Source of the DNA: Saururus chinensis
Taxonomy: Eukaryota > Streptophyta > Magnoliopsida > Piperales > Saururaceae
Length of the DNA stretch: 64,000 bases
Assembly: GCA_035235625.1 (NCBI GenBank)
Contig: CP141140.1
Coordinates: 2,899,330 to 2,963,329, forward strand
Direction: 5' to 3'
The notes under the pieces are model-generated. The model worked only from the letters and a program-made list of their open reading frames with translations, was not told the origin of the DNA and searched no databases. The stretch's first letter is position 1, and the number at the start of each line of letters is the position of its first letter. Position numbers and translations under genes: made by a program. This document shows, piece by piece, positions 1 to 13,700 of this stretch.

Positions 1-867
1 CCAAAGATATTAATAAAGACTATCACAGTCACTTAATATTAATCTTATAATTCACCATGTGTACATTGACAATGAAATATATAAAAAACTATTCAAATAT
101 TATATACTTTATAATCTTTCATATTTAATTTCATTAGGTAAAACAAATAAATAATATTGAATTAAATAACATAGATAATTAATTAACCTACATTATTGAC
201 ATTGATTTTTATTTTAAATTGCATTACTTTATTATTTAAATGTGGCCAATAAAAAAGGAGAGGAGTGGCATTAGGGACGGACCCACGGTCATGCTCCTCT
301 CAGCCCATGAAATTTTTATATAATTTATTAGGTAAGGCCACATGGCCACTTTGATTTGTTCTTTTAGGAGGGGTTAAGCGGCTCCCCCAAGGATTTTGAC
401 CCCTCATTGAGCTAATTCTTTGGCTCCTTCCCTGAGTGGTGTACACATTACCATGTAAGCATGTAATAAACCTATTTTTATAGGAGTTTCCAACTTAGCT
501 TGGCAAGACACTTGTCTATATTTTGATCCTTGACCTCTATATTTCTATATGAACATTTTCTTTAGAACATTTATTAATAAAAAACATATTTTTTTTTAAT
601 TTCACAACATTAATGCTTCACACTGACTTAATTGAGAGCTGATAAATGTTATTCAATAAGAAAAATAAATTAAAATTAAATCATACCAAGAGATTCTAAA
701 CTTAGTTGTCATACAAAAGTAGCAAGGAAAGAGGGTAAAATATGTTTAGCCACAAAACTTGGAAACTAAGAGATGAGTAAAAACTAGGAAACTAAGGATA
801 AGCAATTCGTCACCCCTATTTTAGCAGCCCACGTGCAAGGCCCATAGGGCCCAAAATCGGTGCTCCA
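1..867. other. AT-rich flank with no recognisable gene
   Basis: No open frame with family resemblance on either strand. Around 260-300 there is a short hairpin (GAGAGGAG and CTCCTCTC arms). Otherwise simple AT-rich sequence. Confidence 0.5.
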
Positions 868-1107
868 GACGCCCATGCTGTGAGCGAAGACGAACGCCCA
901 ATGCGTCAATGTCAGTGGCACAAAACTCTACTGTGAGTTTCAATCTCATAAAGTCACCCACTAAGAGAAGAAAGCTTTGAAACTCGGAATTAATCCATGT
1001 TTTAACTCTTCAACTCCTCCAAAAGTGTCCTAATGACTTGAGTAGAGCTACTATGTGGATGTGGATGTGGACGTGGACGTGGACGGGCGATGAGGTAGTC
1101 AGGGAGT
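868..1107. repeat. Direct repeat, copy 1 (second copy at 29888-30119)
   Basis: About 240 bp align by eye, in the same orientation, to the segment lying just upstream of the FLZ gene at 30253. Shared landmarks include GACGCCCATGC at the left end, AACGCCCAATGCGTCAATG, AGAAGAAAGCTTTGAAACT, and GCGATGAGG near the right end. Here it lies about 650 bp upstream of the MCTS1-like start codon. It may be a dispersed repeat or a duplicated promoter segment. Confidence 0.75.
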
Positions 1108-1149
1108 ACAACCCGGTCACTAAAACTTGGTGTGAGAATCACCTGTGAA

Positions 1150-1175
1150 GCACTCTCACCAATTGGTGAGAGTGC
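1150..1175 (-). repeat. Short palindrome repeat, copy 1
   Basis: GCACTCTCACC and GGTGAGAGTGC form a perfect 11-bp stem with a 4-base loop (AATT). With flanking TTATTGG and TTCACAG it recurs at 1563-1590 and 25027-25054, so this is a small repeat family. This copy is inverted relative to the other two, judged from the flanks. Confidence 0.7.
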
Positions 1176-1562
1176 CCAATAAAAAATAGCCATGTGTACT
1201 CTCTCAAAATTTTAGTGAACCCAAGTTTTTATTCAGTTTTTTGATAAACCAACTGGTTCAAATAAAAAGAAATTTGGGTTTCTATGAACCCAAATCGTCT
1301 TCGCATATTTAATATTTCTCATCCACAACCTCCCTAATTGTGGAGCCGGAAGAGGCAATTCTCACTCCGCTGCATGGGAGAGACAAGCCGGAGGTTCCTC
1401 CGCCCCCTAATCTAGTGGCCCTGGATTCGCCCACCCATCCACATGCGGTGGCGGTGGTGGCTCTCATGCCACCGCCCAAAAGAGGAGAGCCGAAGGTTCC
1501 TCCTTCCTCTAATCTACAGCCCCCGGTCACTTACATGATCCGACGTGCATGCCTCTTATTGG

Positions 1563-1590
1563 GCACTCTCACCCATTCCGGTGAGAGTGC
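1563..1590 (+). repeat. Short palindrome repeat, copy 2, in the MCTS1-like 5' flank
   Basis: The same 11-bp stem with a 6-base loop, about 170 bp upstream of the start codon at 1756. It shares about 29 identical bases, starting CCTCTTATTGGGCACTC, with the copy beside the truncated FLZ fragment at 25027. Confidence 0.7.
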
Positions 1591-1755
1591 TTCACAGCAG
1601 ATCCGCAACGAGATCCGAAGTGCTCTCTTTGGTTGTTCCTTGTCCTTTCTCTCTCTGGCTTAAGCACTCAGAGGAGGCTGAATACGAGTTACCGGAAGTT
1701 AGCGTTGATCTATTGTCTTTGTTCGGGGCTTTGATTTGCCTCCCATTCGGTGTAT

Positions 1756-4700
1756 ATGTTCAAAAAGTGAGTTCTTTTATTATTCCTCACTCCTCCCTTC
1801 TTTTTTCCTTTGGGGTGGTGTTATGAACTCTACTAATCAGAGTTCTACAATTGGGTGAATGAGGGACGAAGAGAGGAAGAGGTCTTCCACTAGTTCAGGC
1901 TGAACTAGAGAAGGGACGAAGGGCTAGGAGAGAGAGACGTCGGGAAGAGAGAAAAGAGATTAGGGCTAATTGATTTCTTGCCTCCAATCAAGGCGCTAAG
2001 CCTACTACATAATTCAACCCATAATGGGCTTGTTTACTTTCCTAACTAGCCTTATGGGCTTATAATAGAAATTAAACAAAAGACCTAATAGCCTTATGGG
2101 CTTACAAGAAAAATAAAGAAACTACTAATAGACTAATTAAATAATGATCCATAACAATCCACCACGCTCCGCTAAAGCCTTGACCTCAAGGCGCAAAATC
2201 TGGAAAACGAGCGAAGGAGTCATCCTCTAGCATCCAAGAAGCCTCATCTAAGGAGTGACCATGCCAATCAACCAAAATCTCAGACACAAGTCGGCCAAAG
2301 CGACAAATGTGATGAATGTCAATGATAGAAGAAGGAACAAGCAAGTGTATGTCAGGAAGTAGAAGCGGGGGCGGCGGACTCTGCACAACGCGCGAAGGAT
2401 CACCCACAAAACGGCGGAGGCGCAAAACATGGAAGACAAGATGAACCTGAGAGTATGCGGGAAGCTGAATACGATATGCAAAAGCACCGACACACTCAAC
2501 AATAGAGTAGGGACCATGAAATCGATGAGCCAGCTTGGCACTCATAGGTTGAAATAAGGAAGATTGCCGCTAAGGCATGAAGCTGACATAAACCAAGTCA
2601 CCTATCCGATATGCAATAGCACCGACACACTCAACAATAGAGTAGGGACGATGAAATCGATGAGCCAGCTTGGCACTCATAGGTTGAAATAAGGAAGATT
2701 GCCACTAAGGCATGAAGCTGACATAAACCAAGTCACCTATCTAAAATTCCCGATCTATACAATGACCATCATACACTTGCTTCATCCTGTTTTGAGTTGT
2801 CTTCAAATTGTGCTTGAGCTGACATAGTAACTCATCATGATTCTAAATAAGATGGTCAACCTCCCCTACTGCAATGCGGTGGGGAACATAAGCGAGGATA
2901 GTAGGTGGATCCCGACCATACACTACTCGAAAGGGGGAAAAGCCTGCAGCCATAGGAAAAGCTATATTATAAGAATACTCAGCCCAAGGTAAAAAATGAA
3001 GCCACTTATGGGGCTTGTCACCAACAAAACAACGAAGATACTGCTCAAGACATCTATTGACCACCTCTGTTTGTCCATCCATCTGAGGGTGATAAGTCGT
3101 ACTCATGTGCAAAGAGGTTCCCTGGAGAGTGAAAAATTCTTGCCAAAAGTGGGAAATAAAAATCTAATCACGGTCCAAAACAATGGTGTGTGACATACCA
3201 TGCAATTTGACCACATCATGAACATAGATCGCGGCCACATCCTTAGTTGTGAAGGGATGGCCTAGAGGGCTGAAATGAGCATATTTCAACAACCTATCCA
3301 CCACAACCATAATAACAGATTTCTCTTGAACCCATGGCAGAGCTTCAATAAAATCCATGGAAACATCATCCCAGACGCGCTTCGGAATAGGCAGGGGCTG
3401 AAGTTACCCTGTGGGAGCTGTAGTAGAAGCCTTGGCACACTGGCACACAACACAACATGCAACATAATCATGAACTGCACGGCGGATACCCTGCCACAAA
3501 AAACTCTGTGTTACCTGTTTGTAGGTACGAAATGAGCCTTCATGTCCAGCAAAAGGAGAATCAAGGAAATGAGAGAGTATGAAAGTGTGAAGCTGAGTAT
3601 CATTCGGAACCCATAGACGATCCTTCCAAAAGATCAAGTCACCCTGCAATACAAAAGAGGGCATACAAGAATCAGCTTGCAAGCGGTCACGGCCTCTGGG
3701 TCCTGAGAATATGCCTAACGGAGTTGGTCCAAAAAAGGAAAAACTGGTCTAGATAAAGTCATGTCCTAAGCTGTGGCAAATTGCTTGGAGAGAGCATTAG
3801 CAACCACATTTTCATATCCCTTTTTATAAGCTAACTCATAATCATACCCCATCAGTTTAGAAATCCAACATTGCTGGGCAGGAGTGGTGATGCATTGCTC
3901 CAACATATACTTCAGTGGCTGATGATCAGTACGGATAAGAAAACATTGACCCAATAAATAAGGGCACCACTTAGTAACGACATAAACAATCGCTAACATC
4001 TCCCGCTCATACGCAGACAATAAGAGGGAACACCCAGATAGTGCTTTGCTGAAGAAAGCAATGGGGCGGCCATACTATAATAGCACAACCCCCAACCATG
4101 TCTCAGATGCATCTGTCTCAACCACAAAAGGCTGATGAAAGTCCGGTAATGCAAGAATGGGGGTGGTCAACATGGCTACTTTAAGAGTATCAAAAGCGGC
4201 TTGAGCCTTAGAAGTCCATTGAAAAGAACCCTTTTTGAGTAGAGCTGTAAGGGGCGCGACAATTATCCCATACTGAGAGATAAAACGACGATAATAGCCA
4301 GTGAGACCCAAGAATCCCCTCAAAGCCTTAAAAGATGTGGGAAGGGGCTACTCCATCATAGCAGCCACCTTAGCCGGATCAGTAGATACACCTACTCCTG
4401 TGATAAGATGCCCCAAATAATCCACCTGAGTAGAGCCAAAAACACATTTGGACTTCTTAAGGAAGTGGGAATGCTGCTCCAAAAGGGCAAGGACACAGCG
4501 GAGATGGGTTAAGTGGGTCTCCCAGGTAGGACTATAGATCAAGATATTATTAAAAAAAACTAATACAAACTGACGCAAGTACGGCCAAAACACCTCGTTC
4601 ATAAGACTCTGAAAAGTAGAAGGAGCATTAGTGAGGCCAAAGGGCATTACCAAAAATTCAAAGTGTCCATCATGAGTATTGAAGGCCGTCTTATAAATGT

Positions 4701-7700
4701 CAGCCGGATGCATTCTAATTTGATGATAACCCGAACGCAAGTCCAACTTAGAAAAATAGTGTGAGCCATCCAATTCATCCAAGAGTTCTTCAATGATGGG
4801 GATGTGGAACTTATCCTTAAGTGTCGTAGCATTAAGTGCCCAATAGTCTACACAAAAGTGCCAAGTCCCATCTTTTTTCTGAACCAACAAAATAGGAGAA
4901 GAATAAGAGCTCATGCTAGTACAAATGATGCCAGCATCCAACATTTCAGAAACTAGTTTCTCGATTTCATTCTTTTGGATTTGGGGGTACCTGTAAGGTC
5001 GGACATTTGTTGGAGAGGCATTAGACCGAACTGGGATACAGTGGTTGTGAGATCTGATAGGTGGCAATCCTGAGGGCTCAGCAAAGAGGGTAGAGTAGTC
5101 CGCCAAGACAGCTGCTAGGTCCGCAGGGACCATTGATGAATATGTGGAGTGTTGTACCAAAAACTGAAGCAAGAAGCCCTAATGAGTACAATGAAAAAAT
5201 GATCAGAGGTCCTATGTAGAGTGGAGTGTGCCCAGAGCAAGCCCCTGAAGGCACACTCATTGGCCTCCCAGAGCGAACTCCATAAGCATCTGGTAGAAGT
5301 TCCATGTGACATCCCCTAATTCTTGCAACCACTGAACGCCCAGGAAAATGTTAGCTCCCTTTGTAGGCAATAAATAAAGGTACAGAACAAAGTGATGGCC
5401 CTGAATAAATAACTCAGCTCGTAGACAAACGACTGTGCTACGAAGGTGCTTCCCATCTCCTATCAACACATCAAAAGGAGTAGAATCGAAAACATAGCAG
5501 CCTAAACACTGTGCAACCCGGTCATTAATAAAATTATGTGTACTGCCGCTGTCAATAAGCACTGAAACCTTGGATACACATCGTCTGGGGCGTATAAGCA
5601 CCGAAAAAAGCATGTAAAAAAATCTCTGGCAAAACATCGGAATCATCAGAAGGAACCGGCGGCTCCCAGCTTGTGACATCGTCCCAAGCCTCCTCCAAAA
5701 TAAGAGCAGTAGGAGGGGTTTTACAACAATGACCAGGCGAGTAACGCTCGTCACAATTGAAACATTACCCCTAAAATCTCCTATCCTCCATCTGGGCCTG
5801 AGATAAGCAGCAAAAAGGGATTGAAGTACCGGGAATAGTACCGGATAGCTGATGATTATGACCTGCTGGTCCAAGGGAAGGTGCCCATGGTTGGTTCTGG
5901 AGGGGGCCTATTGGTCTAAAATTCCACCTCTGACGATTCAATTTCTCCTCATGAATTCGAGCATGCAGCACAATGTCCTGCATGATAGGGCAGGAAAAAT
6001 GGTGGATCTCATCTGCAATCTTCGGTTTGAGGCCACGACGGAATGTTCTAGCCAATGCCTATTATGTCCAGTGCGGAAGTCTAGTAGCCACCCTCATAAA
6101 CTCAACTTGGTAGGCTCTCAGGGTCGTCATTTGGGATAAGGAGGATAAGAGTTCATTAAAATCAGCAAAATTGTTGGGGCCGAATTGTGCACATAATTCT
6201 GTTATGAATTGCTGCCATGTCGGATTTAGCACTTCCTGCTCGAAAAACCAGACAAGAGCGTCACTGTCATGCCCCGGCGATGCCAGACCCGAGCCGAACC
6301 CGGTCCAAGGGCCGGTCAAGCGTGCGGGGGCAACGAAGGGAAATTGAGAATGTGATTTAGCGGAAGACTTAACCCTAACACAGGCGACTTAACAGAAATT
6401 ATGGAGTACACACATTCCACTTTGAGCAAGAATAAATAAGAAGAACAGAAAAAGAGTTGCTTAACATAAAGTAAACAACAAATCTCAAACCCACATGCTT
6501 AGTTAACTATAGCCCACACTGGCTCAAAATAAGTCTTAAGCAAACATAACTGCATAAAGTAGCATAATCCAACATAGAACCCTACACAAAGGTTCTAAAC
6601 AAAAAGCATAAAACTAAGGAAAATAAGTCACACAACGATCTCCACGATCACATCCAAGTCATCTCCGACCTTTCCTCAAAGAGGAGATCCTGTCCATCTG
6701 TGTGTCGCACCACGCAACCCCAAAACAAAACACAAGAAAGAGGGGTGAGTTTAATAAACTCAGCAATAGTTTTTAATATAACTATCATCATCGAAAATAC
6801 AATAGCATGGCAATGTAATCATTCAGATCAAAGATTTACATGATGCATCATTTTCTGATCACGCATACACATCACCTAAAACTTTATAATAGTGCATAAT
6901 CCACATAATTTCATTCTCATCATAATACCCTGCATTAAATGTATCTCTAACATACATATTCCCTCATGCAACAACATTCTCATTCATCATGCATGTATAA
7001 GTGTCACACACGCACACTAGTCCAACATGCAAGTCCATACCCATAGAGAATAAACCCGCTCTTCAAAGCCGGAGCCCTCAAGCAAACACTTGTCAAACAA
7101 ACATGCTCCTCAAGGCCAACGCCTTTGAGCAACTCCTGCTCCTCAAGGCCAACGCCTTTGAGCAACTCCTGCTCCTCAAGGCCAACGCCTTTGAGCAACT
7201 CCTGCTCCTCAAGGCCAACGCCTTCGAGCAATGCCTGCCCATCAAGTCTAAACTCCCGGGCAACCCTGCTTGTCAAGACTAAAGTCCCAAGCAACAACAC
7301 CTAGTAAGCCGGTGCACTTGGACAAACCAACTAGATTCTCAGGGTCCATCGAATCATAAATAATCTCAATCCGCAAGACAAGTACACAACTCATCCCTAC
7401 TTAACTCTATTTAACTAGACTCAACCCAGGGAGTGCACTCGTTCCACACAAGAACACAAATCAAAACATGTCATTTCAGACCAATCAACTTACGATTAAT
7501 CCACGACCGATCAATCCGGCATACAATTTCACCACATTGCATCCAATCGGTCAAGTTCGATTATCCTCGATGAAGCCTCAATTGGAAATCCATTTTTATG
7601 ATGCATGCAGCATGTACATACGTGGGCAAGGCATACATGAATCCTAATCCATGATAAGTGCTCTCATCAGCCCCTAATGCATCATTTATGATCACAATAT

Positions 7701-10700
7701 TAAGCTTCAAACATCATCATTTAACCCCCCACATGTGTGTGTACCTAGTAGAAGTACTTCACTCAATGCATATCAACATGCTTGAAATTAACTCACTACC
7801 ACACTACACATGTGAATTTCTATCTAAACATGAATTCCAGCGGAAATCATAGGAGAAGAAACGTTGAAATCATAACTCAAATCAAAACTCAACCACAAAG
7901 GCTACACACATATAAGATCATTCATTTTATCCTTGAGTCATAGCATTCACCAACATCCACACATCAACTAACTACATTCTATCATGACAAATCAGTCCAT
8001 TAATAGGTTGTAGTCGTACTGAAAATATGCTTACCCAAAGGGGATCAACCATTCACAATTTCAAGATGACAATTCCAACATCATGCCACAATTCATAAGT
8101 CATTCCACAAATCTCTAATCATATATCTCAACTTCATAACCTTAATAGCATGCCTTTTCAGTAGCATAATATAGCTTAAAACACTCCACATTCATATAAA
8201 ATTGGCAAGTTAAAGTGGAATCATCGAAATAAACATCATGTGAACAACATAAAATTTTGCTGTGTAGCCGTTCGAACGCCTTCAAGCTGTTTGATCGGCT
8301 AAACGGAAAAATTTGAAATTCACAGTTTGGCCGTTCGAACGCCCAGCAAGCCGTTCGATCGGCTGAACTGAAAATCTATCGACCCGATAGTGTTGCCGTT
8401 TGAATGCCAAGAAGGCCGTTCGAACGCCAACAAGGCAGAACTGACCATCTTCTTCCTTTTGCAATTTCAAACCGAAACATCATTAATAACACTTCAAATC
8501 ATCAGCTAACACCCTAATTATCATCAAAAGTCCTTCATGACTTCCAGAATGTTAAACCATATCATAATAATACAAAACCCTAAGAAATCGGGATTAAATA
8601 TTTTTATTTTCTAATCATGTCATTAACACACCAAATCAAGTAACTCCTTTCAAAATAAGCCAAAAATCAAGAGTTTTACCATGGATAAACTGAAATCTCG
8701 AAAGTCCGTTACCTTATCCTTTGATTAGACTCGGATTTGAGGGTCACCCTTCTTGAAAACCTTACAAAAACATAAAGTTTGAATTAAACTCCATTAAAAA
8801 TTAATTTACCAAAGAAATCTCTAATTAAAACTTAGATCTAGGGCTTGTTGAACATAAAAATCGGATTTTGAAAGCTATGGTTTGTAGTAAAATACAAATC
8901 AGTAGTTTTTGATGTCCAAAAACGAATTGAAACAAAGGGAAAATGGTAGATTTAGAAGAGATTAAGAAGAAAGTCATAGTTTAGTGCTTAATTAGAGTAG
9001 GCTTACCTTAAACGCTTTCTAATTCGGGCTTAATTGGGGATTAGGCCTGACCTCTCCTCTTCAGCCTATTCCTAAAAATAGAAATGGCTCAAGTTTGGCC
9101 TTTTATAGTAAGGGTTGGGGTATGTATGGGTAAGTTATGGGGTGTAAATAGGAAAAGTAGGCTAAAATGGGTATTTTACAAATTTGAGCACTAATTAAGT
9201 CCAAGAAAATTCTGAAATTTTTTTTATGACCTTAAGTAGATATCTGGGTTTATTTGACCTAAAAACCAAAATTTCGACAGTGGGGCCCACAGGGTCCCGC
9301 CAAAACCCTAACTTTTGGAAAAATAGTAAAAATTCTGAAAAATCCCAAAAATTCACATTTGTTTTAAAATCACTTAAAACCACTAATCTTAAAGTTAATT
9401 TTGGTTAAAACCATCACAAACACTATTTATTCACGAAATCACTGAATAAATCAGAAAACGCATTAATCTCACGATAACCAATAATTAAAGGAAACGAAAA
9501 ACCGGTTTAGAGATGAGGGTCCTTACAATCACCCTCCAGGTGGAAGGCAGCCACCTGAAGCTTCTCCACATCTACAGTCGTAGCCTAATAAGCAAAAAAA
9601 ATTCAACCCTATATACCCAATCAATAAGATTGTCATCCCCTGAATATTTAGGGAATTGCAAGCGTGTCAAACACGGTTCAGCCATCCGTGGTGCAAATCC
9701 ATAGTCCTTATCCTGCTAAAACGCACCAGGATCATGAAAATTGGGATTTTGAACACCCAACATGTTGTGGCGATCCCCCATGAATCCTGGTAGGTGCAGG
9801 CACTGGTGTGTCTGCGAGGCGGCATCACCGGCCAAAATCTGGTTAGGAGCATTCCCATCCACAGGAACGTCTGTCGCTGCAAGGGGGGCCCGGCGGTGGG
9901 GCGCAGGACCACGCTAACCAGAGGCAGCCGGCCCAGCCAGTGGAGGGAGGTTGGGGTGCTTTGGCGGCGGCAACAACCCACAACAAAGAGCAGCGGCAGC
10001 CTCATCCTCCTATAACCCGACCTGCTGGCTTCCGCTGGAAGGTCCCCAAGTCGACTGGTTGGCTAGTCTCTCAAAAGACGCATGTTGTTCTGATCTGAGA
10101 AGGCAGAATTCATACAAAAGCTCAGAGACAACTTGCAGCAGGGTGCCATCCGTCGCTGCTCCTCCAGGTGCGACAGTTGTGCTATTGGAACTCTGGGCAG
10201 ATGGTTCTGCAGAGGTTTGTTGTTCCTTTGCTATCATGCTCTTTGTCTGCACCATAGTTGTTTTCCCATAGTAGGACCGTTGCTTTGATACTAATGTTAT
10301 GAACTATACTAATCAGAGTTCTACAATTGAGTGAATGAGGGATGAAGAGAGGAAGGCTGAACCAGAGAAGGGACGAAGGGCTAGGAGAAAGAGACGTCGG
10401 GAAGAGAGAAAAGAGATTAGTGGTAATTGATTTCTTAGCTCCAATCAAGGCGCTAAGCCTACTACATAATTCAACCCGTAATGGGCTTGATTACTTCCCT
10501 AACTAACCTTGTGGACTTATAACAAAAACTAAATAAAAGACCTAATAGCCTTATGGGCTAATAAGAAAAATAAAGAAACTACTAATAAACTAATTAAGTA
10601 ACGATCTATAACAAGTGGTTTTTGAAGGGTTGTTTTCGGATTTAGGAGCGCATTGTCGGATTGGTGACGTCGTATGTAACTGACTGGGTTTTCTTTATTT

Positions 10701-13700
10701 TCCTTATCGTCAAATTATGCCCTAACGCTGTTTCTTTCATCCGATTGATCTTACTTCCTGATTCCAAATTGTCAGTTTGGATTTTGATTCCGATGCTTTT
10801 GCATTTTGGTATTGATTTGGTTGATCACTTCGTGGTGGTGCAACAATCCTTGCCGGTAACTGTAGTTGTTGTTAAAGACTCTAAAAACAGTCAGTATGAG
10901 GAGAGAAAATAGGTTCCTTCGAGAGAACTCAACCTCCTAAAATCACTGTTTTAGGTAGAAATTTGTCATGCTTTTTCCTGTCATATTCAACTACTTAAGT
11001 TCACTTACTCTCGGAGACAATCAAGGAAATCACCACACACAGAAGGAAATATACAATAGGAAAGGAACTTAAATCTAATCGCGCTAATGGCAGTGACAGA
11101 GAATTAAACTCCTGATTTGCGTAGAATGCACCAACAGGAGGAACAGAGTCCCATAGGCGTTCTCGATGGATGGATAATATACGGTGTTACTTTCCGATGG
11201 AGAGAATCCGGAAGGCATTTCTGATGGCTGTCTTCTGCATACATTCTCCCCGGGTTGTTTGAGACCTTCACTTGAGGTCAAAATCTGATCATGCTGGACG
11301 AAGTTTATGTAAGAACCAAGTGGTATCTTCTGTTTCCAGCCATTGTCCCTGAACCTTTGTCACTTCCCTATGGCGATGCTTGACAATCCTCCTTTCTATA
11401 ATGCGCATAGGCTTTAGCATGATATGACCTTTCTTGTCCGCTTTTGGAATCTTGGATTGCTCTATTGGTTTAAAACTCATCTTTTTCTTTCGACAAGAAA
11501 TGTGGAAAACTGGATCAATCTTGTAGTGTGCAGGCAGTGCCAACTTATAACAGGGTGGATCGCGCAGGACGTGCCAACTTATAAGCAAACTTCTCCTATT
11601 TTCTCTATAATCTGAAATGGCCTGGCCCATAAAACGTAGGGGATAGCTTAAGATTTCTCCCCTTTAACATTCACCAATTTTTGCTAAATGGTTGGAGAAC
11701 AAAAAGGCCTAATCTTTAACATTAAAAACCCCTTGTCTTTGTATTTTGTCTTCCATAGACTTCATTTATTTCTGTACCTTTTTATATTTTTTCTTTAAGG
11801 TATGCAAAATGTTTTCACTACTCTTCAAATTTGATCAGAGACTCTCCTCGGGTTGCTCCCTTCACATAAGAGAAGTCTAGGTGGTGGCACCCATAGATTT
11901 TCTCAAAGGGATCATGCCAGCTGAACGATGCACATCAGTTTTTTACCAAAACTGCAGGCCACAAAATGCCTGAAATACTGTTCAAGATATTTGTTAACAA
12001 CTTTGGTCGATCTGTTAGATTGGGTGTGATGCGAGGATTTTATGTTGAGAAAGGTTCCTAGTAGCTTATAGAACTTCTTCCAAAAGTTACTGAGCAAGAT
12101 AGAATAACAATCACTCATAGCAGATATGGGCGTGCAGTGCAACTTGATATTTAATAGGAAGAAAACAATCTCCAACATGACTCCTTGAATTATGATTTTT
12201 ATGCATATATCTGTTAAATCTTCGTACCTTTGCCTTATATATGATGAGAAACGTTACTGGAATGTTTATGATCGAATCAAGCAATCAGCTCTGTCTTTAA
12301 GACAGAATTCGCCCTCCCTACTGGTGTTTAGGACTCGTGGACGTCTGCCTCCCAGGATAAGACGATCAACCATATACCGTAGGAACACCTCCAACACGGT
12401 ATATGCAGCGAACCACAGTGAGTATGCTAACATAGAACACAATCGGATCGTTTGCAGAAAGAGTTTTTCATGGTTTTATATAAAATCCCGTTGAAGACAA
12501 TAACGGATGCGTCCATCCGTTAACGGACACTTCCTTTAGTGAAAGCAAACCGGACCCATTTTGGTTAAGAGAAAAACCAAACCAAATAGAAAACCGAACC
12601 AAATGAATTTGTCCCAAAATATTATCTTGTTGAACCAACCCAACCCAACCCGACCGGCCGCGCGTGCGAACCGAACCGGACGGACGGACGGCGGCGGCGC
12701 GCACGTGTGGGTTAGCCCACGTAGGTGCATTGGTCCAACATCTCTCTCCCCCACAAAAGTGGGTTGGCCCAAGGGCCTAACATGAAAGGCCAAACTAAAG
12801 CCTTATATACCAACACCATCACCTTCACGTAGGCGATGTGGGACTATTCACTCCTTCAACCAATTCCCATGTGATATTCTCATTCAATATGAAGTGGGCT
12901 TGGGCTTTCTCTACCAAATGGGCTTGACCCACTTGAGTAATATGGGCTTGACCCACATAACCATTAATATGCCTATCTAAATAATATGGGCTTAACCCAT
13001 TTATAATGCCCACTTCTAACAATCCCCCACATGAATGAGAATTGGCTGGATAACTATGCAAAACTATGAAGATAAACCGTGAAAGCAATATTGAAAAGAT
13101 CATGCATGGGGGTGAGGTAGCTTTTGGCTTTGAACCGTCCCTTGTGAAAACTATCGGGTCTACTGGCTAATCAGTGAACGTGATGTCTTGAACTGTTCAG
13201 CCGTTTGTGTAAACCAAGACAATAGAATTCACACAATCACTTCTCAGACACACTGTGGTTCTCATGATTGTGTTCATTTCGGCCCTGAACAAACCTGGTT
13301 TTCATGAGTGCTCTAGAAGATTTAGCCTTAAAATCCTCATAGAAGCGGCCCCTTCACACTCATATAGGTGATTCTCATTAGGAGTATCCTGCAATACCCC
13401 ACTCGAACGAATTCAAGCTATAAGAACCATTAAAAGCAAAGCTTATCCTGATTCACTCTGCAGGCATCACTATCTCATCATAGGAATGGGGACGAGATTT
13501 TATCTCAATAGTGATTCCCCTTGAATCCCCCACAATTCGGTTGTCCCTTTGAACCTAGATCTTGGGATCTCCAGTCAACAAGGTTGGGTTGCCATTATGG
13601 TGATTCTTAATGTATAGGCTTCAAGCCCATTCCCCTCGATGAACTGCTCACTTGTTCTTTGGTCAAACCCTTAGTAAGCGGATCCGCAATATTTTCTTTT

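Larger units (their letters stand above)
1819..10613 (-). mobile_element. Ty3/gypsy chromovirus-like LTR retrotransposon, defective, carrying a nested solo LTR
   Basis: Two LTRs (1819-2156 and 10295-10613) beginning TGTTATG and ending ATAACA enclose gag, protease, reverse transcriptase, RNase H, integrase and a chromodomain-like tail, all on the minus strand. Flanking target duplication: GGTGG at 1814-1818 and AGTGG at 10614-10618 (4 of 5 match). The solo LTR at 6265-9527 inflates it; without that it is about 5.5 kb. By eye the LTRs differ at roughly 25 of 315 positions plus a block of about 19 bp missing from the right one, so the insertion is old. It sits 52 bp downstream of the exon-1 donor of the MCTS1-like gene, in antisense. 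Confidence 0.9.

Noticed and set aside
1309..1826. Overlapping frames of 73-107 codons upstream of and across the MCTS1-like start
   Set aside because: They run through the 5' flank and the exon-1 donor without any family resemblance; only the 11-nt coding stub at 1756 is supported.
7001..7300. Frames of 93-98 codons on both strands with a repeated [14 protein letters not shown] motif
   Set aside because: Produced by a 33-bp tandem array, a multiple of three, inside a non-coding LTR.
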